Of a stretch of 16,571 nt of DNA, positions 14,866 through 16,571 are shown in pieces. A model generated the notes under the pieces. It searched no databases, was not told the origin of the DNA, and was given only the letters and a program-made list of their open reading frames with translations. The translations under genes and the position numbers were made by a program. Source of the DNA: Rhodoferax sp. (GTDB lineage Bacteria; Pseudomonadota; Gammaproteobacteria; Burkholderiales; Burkholderiaceae_C). Where the stretch lies: positions 1 to 16,571 of the forward strand of contig JALNWC010000022.1 in the NCBI GenBank assembly GCA_023231075.1, read 5' to 3'. Position 1 is the first letter of the stretch. Each line of letters begins with the position of its first letter.

Positions 14866-14871
14866 TAAAAT
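14866..14871 (+). promoter_or_regulatory. Candidate -10 box for tRNA-Thr
   Basis: TAAAAT ends 9 bases before the mature tRNA start. No good -35 box is seen at 16-18 bases; TGAATT (14842-14847) is the best at 18. If it is used, transcription would start near 14878 and the 5' leader would be only about 2-4 bases. Confidence 0.4.
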
Positions 14872-14880
14872 ACGCCCCGT

Positions 14881-14956
14881 GCCGATTTAGCTCAGTTGGT
14901 AGAGCAACCGCCTTGTAAGCGGTAGGTCATCAGTTCGAATCCGATAATCGGCACCA
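14881..14956 (+). tRNA. tRNA-Thr (anticodon UGU)
   Basis: The 76 bases fold as a standard tRNA. The acceptor stem GCCGATT pairs with AATCGGC (14946-14952), followed by an A discriminator and encoded CCA. The D-arm is in AGCTCAGTTGGTAGAGC. The anticodon stem ACCGC/GCGGT encloses loop CTTGTAA with anticodon TGT at 14914-14916, reading ACA for threonine. The T-arm contains GTTCGAATC. It stands alone between sspB and msrP with its own terminator; no integrase or attachment-site copy is seen near it. Confidence 0.96.
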
Positions 14957-14967
14957 TTACACAGTGC

Positions 14968-15003
14968 AAAGGCCTCCAGGTAGCGATACTTCGAGGCTTT
15001 TTT
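14968..15003 (+). terminator. Rho-independent terminator after tRNA-Thr
   Basis: AAAGGCCTC (14968-14976) pairs with GAGGCTTTT (14993-15001), a 9-bp stem with one G-U pair and a 16-base loop, followed by further T residues to 15003. It lies 12 bases after the encoded CCA, a usual place for a tRNA terminator. Confidence 0.75.
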
Positions 15004-15032
15004 GTTGCCTTTTTTTCTTCAAAGCGTTATTT

Positions 15033-15092
15033 TTTGTGTCTTGCACAGGTTTTTGTAAGAAGGCCTAACATCGCCCGACTAAAAGACACAAA
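15033..15092. promoter_or_regulatory. Inverted repeat and candidate promoter upstream of msrP
   Basis: TTTGTGTCTT (15033-15042) and AAGACACAAA (15083-15092) are perfect 10-base inverted copies, 50 bases apart from arm to arm. Between them lie a candidate promoter, TTGCAC (15041-15046) and TAACAT (15066-15071), with a long 19-base spacer. The right arm runs into the msrP ribosome binding site AAAGGAA (15090-15096). The arms could be two half-sites for a regulator or, in a transcript starting further upstream, a stem over the ribosome binding site. Confidence 0.4.
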
Positions 15093-15101
15093 GGAATCAC
15101 C

Positions 15102-16100
15102 ATGCTTATCAAAACCGACGGCCAAGGGTTTATTCATCCCCTTTCAAGCGAAATCACACCTGAATCTGCCTACCAGTCGCGACGCAGCCTGATGCGTTTG
15201 ATGGCCGGTGGTGTCGCCGGCGCCGCGTTGGCCTCGTGGGCTTCCCGTGAGGCGCTGGCACAAGATCGGGCTGCGCCGGGTCAACACGCCGCACTTGCCA
15301 GGTCCAGATCGTCAGTGGCAGGGGCACTGAGTCCGGAAAAAGTGACCGAGTACAAGCTCGCCAGCAGCTATAACAACTTTTATGAATTTGGCACCGACAA
15401 AGCTGATCCTGCCAAAAATGCGCATACCCTCAAAACAACCCCTTGGTCGGTCGAGATTGAAGGCCTGGTCAGGAAGCCGGGGCGCCATGCGCTGGAAGAC
15501 TTGCTCAAACTCAGTGCACAGGAGGAGCGTGTCTACCGCTTGCGCTGCGTCGAAGGCTGGTCGATGGTGATTCCGTGGGTGGGCTATTCACTGTCTGCAT
15601 TGATCAAGAAAGTGGAGCCGTTGGGGAGCGCCCGGTATGTCGAGTTTGTGACCCTTTCCGACCCTCAAACCATGCCGGGCGTGGGCTCCAGGGTGCTGGA
15701 CTGGCCCTATGTGGAAGGCTTGCGCATGGACGAGGCCATGCACCCGCTGACGCTGCTGGCGTTTGGCATGTATGGTGAAGTGTTGCCCAAGCAAAATGGG
15801 GCCCCGCTGCGCTTGGTGGTGCCGTGGAAATACGGTTTTAAAAGCGGCAAGAGCCTGGTCAAAATCCGGTTCACCGAGAAGCAACCCGCCACGGCCTGGA
15901 ACAAGGCGGCCGCCAGCGAATACGGTTTTTATTCCAACGTGAATCCGGATGTGGACCACCCACGCTGGAGCCAGGCCACCGAGCGCCGTATCGGCGAAGA
16001 CGGCTTGTTCGCCAAGAAACGCAAGACGCTGATGTTCAATGGTTACGAGGCTCAGGTGGGGCAGTTGTATGTCGGCATGGACCTGAAAAAGAATTTTTGA
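15102..16100 (+). CDS. msrP: Periplasmic protein-methionine-sulfoxide reductase, molybdopterin subunit (MsrP, formerly YedY)
   Basis: MsrP reduces methionine sulfoxide in periplasmic proteins, repairing oxidative damage, with electrons from the membrane heme protein MsrQ. The 332-residue precursor has a twin-arginine signal, S-R-R-S-L-M-R-L with Arg27-Arg28, a hydrophobic stretch and a likely cleavage after A-L-A-Q (54). The sulfite-oxidase-type fold carries the molybdenum ligand Cys149 in R-L-R-C-V-E-G-W-S-M-V-I-P-W, and V-V-P-W-K-Y-G-F-K-S-G-K-S (239-251) for cofactor binding. AAAGGAA stands ahead of ATG 15102. It needs the Tat system, whose genes are 8-9 kb upstream. Its stop overlaps the msrQ start. 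Confidence 0.96.
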   Translation: MLIKTDGQGFIHPLSSEITPESAYQSRRSLMRLMAGGVAGAALASWASREALAQDRAAPGQHAALARSRSSVAGALSPEKVTEYKLASSYNNFYEFGTDKADPAKNAHTLKTTPWSVEIEGLVRKPGRHALEDLLKLSAQEERVYRLRCVEGWSMVIPWVGYSLSALIKKVEPLGSARYVEFVTLSDPQTMPGVGSRVLDWPYVEGLRMDEAMHPLTLLAFGMYGEVLPKQNGAPLRLVVPWKYGFKSGKSLVKIRFTEKQPATAWNKAAASEYGFYSNVNPDVDHPRWSQATERRIGEDGLFAKKRKTLMFNGYEAQVGQLYVGMDLKKNF

Positions 16101-16571
16101 TGCACCCCGGCCAAGCCGTAGCCCGCGCTTTTGCCGAGTACGGCCGACACAGGTATGCCAAGCCGCTGGTTTTTGTTTTGGCCTTGCTGCCTTTTGTGAA
16201 TTTGCTGTGGGCTGCGGTGTGGGACCAACTGGGAGCCAACCCGGCTGAGGCCTTGATCCGGGCGACCGGTGACTGGACCTTGCGCCTGCTGTGTGTGGTG
16301 TTGGCCGTGACGCCCTTGCGTGTGCTCACGGGGGCGTCGGCGTTGGCACGGTTTCGTCGCATGCTGGGCTTGTTTACATACTTTTATGCGCTGTTGCACT
16401 TGCTGAGCTACAGCGGTTTCGACATGGCGTTTGATCTGGCCGACATCGGCCGGGACATTTTGAAAAGGCCATTTATTCTGGTGGGTTTCGCTGCCTTTGT
16501 GTTGCTGACCAGCTTGGCCCTGACCTCGTTCAACCGCGTCATCAAGGCGCTGGGTGCCCGCAACTGGCAGC
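16100..16571 (+). CDS. msrQ: Heme-binding membrane subunit MsrQ (formerly YedZ), 3'-truncated by window edge
   Basis: MsrQ is the inner-membrane b-heme protein that passes electrons from the quinone pool or a flavin reductase to MsrP. ATG 16100 overlaps the msrP stop (TGATG), and the frame stays open to the window end, giving 157 residues of about 200. Recognisable family blocks are N-P-A-E-A-L-I-R-A-T-G-D-W-T-L-R (47-62), T-P-L-R (71-74), R-R-M-L-G-L (86-91), and Y-A-L-L-H-L-L-S-Y with the likely heme ligand His100. Predicted membrane helices lie near 22-41, 62-77, 89-105 and 124-142. No frameshift is seen in the part present. Confidence 0.93.
   Translation, partial: MHPGQAVARAFAEYGRHRYAKPLVFVLALLPFVNLLWAAVWDQLGANPAEALIRATGDWTLRLLCVVLAVTPLRVLTGASALARFRRMLGLFTYFYALLHLLSYSGFDMAFDLADIGRDILKRPFILVGFAAFVLLTSLALTSFNRVIKALGARNWQ

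Noticed and set aside
14881..15101. tRNA-Thr as a possible integration site for a mobile element
   Set aside because: No integrase, no second copy of the tRNA 3' end and no composition change is visible beside it; msrPQ downstream is an ordinary chromosomal pair.

Overview
The window looks like a chromosomal segment of a betaproteobacterium of the order Burkholderiales, most likely family Comamonadaceae (Rhodoferax/Polaromonas-like). This rests on the protein sequences as I recognise them, on the gene order hisBHAFIE - small membrane gene - HIT gene - tatABC, then nif3-like/pdxA, then petABC-sspAB, and on the PVWY form of the cytochrome b Qo motif. No database search was run. Apart from the left edge this is housekeeping DNA. 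I did not find a convincing new system; the more interesting signals are in the intergenic regions and at the left boundary.

Layout. (1) 1-870: 3' part of bioF (biotin synthesis), very GC-rich. (2) 871-1094: an A/T-rich boundary with a terminator-like hairpin. (3) 1095-4901: histidine genes hisB, hisH, hisA, hisF, hisI, hisE, all on the plus strand and becoming tightly packed from hisI onward. (4) 4898-5694: a COG3671-like small membrane protein and a histidine-triad protein, joined by 4-base stop/start overlaps. (5) 5762-7314: tatA, tatB, tatC, the complete twin-arginine translocase. (6) 7343-8485, minus strand: a membrane-anchored DegS/AlgW-type protease. (7) 8486-8918: a long non-coding gap holding a REP-like palindromic repeat. 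(8) 8919-10767: a Nif3-like protein and pdxA (vitamin B6). (9) 10836-13570: petA-petB-petC, the cytochrome bc1 complex. (10) 13674-14827: sspA and sspB, stringent starvation proteins. (11) 14881-14956: tRNA-Thr(UGU) and its terminator. (12) 15102-16571: msrP and the 5' part of msrQ, the periplasmic methionine sulfoxide reductase system, running off the right edge.

How the genes work together. HisB, HisHF, HisA, HisI and HisE cover the middle of histidine synthesis; hisG, hisD and hisC, often just upstream of hisB in relatives, are not seen here. TatABC exports folded cofactor proteins. Two likely clients lie in the window: the Rieske protein PetA, whose signal has a Lys-Arg instead of Arg-Arg, and the molybdoprotein MsrP, which has a normal Arg-Arg signal. 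PetABC feeds electrons from quinol to cytochrome c. MsrPQ and the DegS-like protease both serve envelope protein quality control.

The main anomalies are an abrupt base-composition and gene-order change between bioF and hisB, a roughly 40-base-armed imperfect palindrome at 8675-8783, a 10-bp perfect inverted repeat flanking the msrP promoter region whose right arm runs into the ribosome binding site, and nested dyads at the pdxA/petA junction.
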